A stretch of DNA of 64,000 nt from Turnera subulata (taxonomy: Eukaryota; Streptophyta; Magnoliopsida; Malpighiales; Passifloraceae): positions 35,509 to 99,508 of the forward strand of contig JAKUCV010004521.1 in NCBI GenBank assembly GCA_028386065.3, in the 5' to 3' direction. The notes beneath the pieces are model-generated. The model was not told the DNA's origin and did no database searches. It saw only the letters and a program-made list of their open reading frames with translations. The stretch's first letter is position 1; each line of letters begins with the position of its first letter. The position numbers and the translations under genes are program-made. Positions 56,026 through 64,000 of this stretch are shown here, piece after piece.

Positions 56026-57760
56026 ATGGCGGCCTTTCTTTTCTACCTAATTATGATCTCAAATGCCATCCTTGCATGCTCTATCCGTCCTCCTAGGCAA
56101 ATATCAGAAGCCACCGAGTGGTGAGTGATCGTGGTTTAAGCCTCCCTTAGCTAACTTAAATTGTTCCTCTCCTCGACATGAGGTGAAACAGTCCCATTCC
56201 AATGCTTATTTCATTTTCATCCACTAGAGGAAATCTCCTCTTTTTTATCTTTTATACTACCGAGACCTCACCCTTCTTGCTTTTGCAAGAGTACTAATAA
56301 GCTACAAGCCTATTAGTAATCTCTTATAGTTTCAGTACTTCATTTTTTGTTTCTTGTACTTTATTGAACATTGTCTGATTGACAGGAGCTCAACAAGAAA
56401 GCAGCTGGAAAACGATACATGCAGAACAGGTAACCCAGTTGATGATTGTTGGAGGTGTGACCCTGAATGGGAAACCAACAGGAAAATGCTAGCAAATTGT
56501 GCAATTGGGTTCGGCCGCGATGCTATAGGGGGACGAGATGGCGAGGTTTATGTGGTCACAAACTCTAGTGATGACCCCATAAACCCAGTTCCAGGCACAC
56601 TTAGGTACGGTGCCATACAAGATGATCCTCTGTGGATCATCTTTGAAGATGACATGATCATCAACTTGAAGGAAGAACTTGTCATGAATTCTTACAAGAC
56701 CATAGATGGCCGAGGCCATAACGTTGAGATATCAGATGGACCCTGCATTGGCATTTATAATGTTACTAACATCATCATACATAATATCTATATACATGAC
56801 TGTATACCATGTGGAAACAAGACAGTGAGGGAGACACCAACACATGCTGGTATGAGGGGCGCGTCAGATGGGGACGGGATTTCCATATATGCATCTAAGG
56901 ATCTGTGGATTGATCACTGTACACTTACTAGTTGCAATGACGGGCTCATAGATGCTATATTTGGTTCAAACTATATTACAATCTCCAACAATTACTTCTT
57001 CAACCACAACGAAGTTATGCTTCTGGGTCATAGTGACGACTTCGTTGAGGACAAGGATATGCAGGTTACTATCGCCTTCAACTTTTTCGGTCACGATCTG
57101 GTTCAGAGAATGCCAAGGTAACTGAATTCATTTCCACACCTTTAGAGGAAGGGAGAGGAACAGTAGCATCAATAATATTTGCTTTCTTTGGATTTCTAGG
57201 AGTGGATGGATCTTCAAATATGTTTTTTTTTGGACTCTTGCAGGTGCAGGCATGGTTATTTCCACATAGTGAATAACATTTACACCGGGTGGGGGAAATA
57301 TGCTATAGGTGGAAGTGCCAATCCGACAATCAATAGTCAAGGGAATATTTTTATCGCATCGGATGACAATTTCACAAAGGAGGTTAGTCTCTGATCAAAA
57401 TTACCACATCATTAATTTTCTTCTCTCAATGTAGTAAATATCCAACTAATCAAAGCAGCACAACTATCAAATTCAACAAAATGAGGGGGGATTTTAGGCA
57501 CTGAGCATGATTTACTTTTTTCACTTTCGATTCAGGTGACTAAGCGTGAAAACTTTGCTGGAGATGATGAATGGAAGAGTTGGAACTGGAGATCGGATGA
57601 AGATATTATGCTTAATGGTGCTTTCTTTACAGCTTCGGGTGATACAAGTCCCGAAAGCTATGTAAAAGCATCCAGCATGGTAGCTAGACCAGCTTCGCTT
57701 TTAAACAATACTTCTTCGTCAGCTGGAGCTCTTAGTTGTAAGATTGGCCAGCAATGTTAA
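56026..57760 (+). CDS. Pectate lyase (PL1 family), four exons, secreted
   Basis: Exons 56026-56120, 56386-57117, 57244-57382 and 57536-57760 join in frame to 396 codons; all introns are GT-AG. Pectate lyases cleave de-esterified pectin in the cell wall by beta-elimination and need calcium. Residues 1-17 ([17 protein letters not shown]) form a signal peptide. The plant-type cysteine motif [13 protein letters not shown] is at residues 44-56, then [18 protein letters not shown]. The parallel beta-helix core includes [12 protein letters not shown], a [16 protein letters not shown] block with calcium-binding Asp residues, [11 protein letters not shown] and [15 protein letters not shown] with the catalytic arginine. 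The C-terminus has [16 protein letters not shown]. The start is set by the signal peptide and splice phase (Trp codon split across intron 1). The first exon is short. It appears intact. Confidence 0.9.
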
Positions 57761-58228
57761 CATTGAGGCTATTGAGGCTTTAAAAGCATTATCGGTCCCT
57801 AAACTGGACCAAATTTTTTAATCAAGTCCCTGAATCAAGATTTGGCCTAATCAAGTTTCTCAACTATCTTTCTCTCTTTAATACAGTCCCCAGCCCATTT
57901 TTTATTTTGGTTTTGCTGACATGGTAAATAATAACCATTTGTCCAATAGTGTCATTAATTAACCCATTAAAAGTGCAGACCTACTTAAGGTTCTGGTTTC
58001 ATTATATGTGTCACATCAACAAAAAAATCCAAGAAAGAGTTTATAGGTTTAGATCCTAGCACAATGGATTTGGTCTAAGAGGCACTTGATAAGAATACAG
58101 AAATATATCATTATGGACTAAGAATTTACAGAGCCTTTACAATCCCCATTTCGAATAAAATTGTGGGGTACAGATGCCACTGATCTACTATTCTAGACAG
58201 TTGACGGTTAGATTTGGGTTAAAAAAAA
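57761..58228. other. Spacer between convergent pectate lyase and beta-amylase genes
   Basis: It should contain both 3' UTRs. The part near 57785-57960 (ggtccctaaactggacc..., aatcaagtccctgaatcaa) looks like a dispersed plant repeat, but I find no clear inverted repeats or TSDs. Confidence 0.4.

Positions 58229-64000
<5,772 letters not shown>

Overview
This is a piece of a flowering-plant nuclear genome, most likely a eudicot. The evidence is a chloroplast-import gene (TIC20-type), a split pectate lyase gene, a many-exon beta-amylase gene, GT-AG introns, and dense nested retrotransposons. I cannot name the species; an asterid is only a guess.

The genic ends flank a large repeat block. The left flank (1-6.9 kb) has the tail of an LTR, a tRNA-type SINE with a 19-bp target-site duplication (TSD), a Stowaway MITE and an intronless TIC20-II-like gene on the minus strand. 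The right flank (54-64 kb) has a secreted pectate lyase on the plus strand and a BAM4-like beta-amylase on the minus strand that runs off the window end. A long intron of the amylase gene carries a decayed copy of what looks like mitochondrial trnS-GCU.

The middle (6.9-47 kb) is dominated by one Ty3-like LTR family. Its LTRs start near TGTAACAGCCCGGGTAAA, end in GGGGCGTTTCA and are mostly 2.8-3.6 kb long. It appears as two elements with internal regions (6948-16049 plus; 16755-23100 minus) and as solo LTRs at 29964, 33011 (with another LTR nested inside it), 40139 and 43227. Most have recognisable TSDs. Neither two-LTR element has sense gag-pol. Their 2.4-2.6 kb interiors instead hold three short ORFs shared by both copies, all antisense to the LTRs, two of them with a TATA box. 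The LTRs have a conserved layout: a terminal hairpin, a pyrimidine- or purine-rich tract, a GC-rich segment ending in a splice-donor-like site, an AT-rich stretch, a 72-77 nt block bounded by AG and GT, an array of short hairpins whose stems covary, and two conserved hairpins before an acceptor-like site.

Most of these insertions sit inside what I read as a broken Helitron (about 16655-46640). It has several tandem 5'-type ends, one good 3' hairpin/CTAG end, and captured fragments of a GH3 glucan hydrolase (intron retained) and a BiP-type HSP70. A decayed Copia element with perfect TSDs lies within it. To the right are a gag-protease-only Ty3 derivative split by a solo LTR, a LINE RNase H remnant and a small TRIM-like element.
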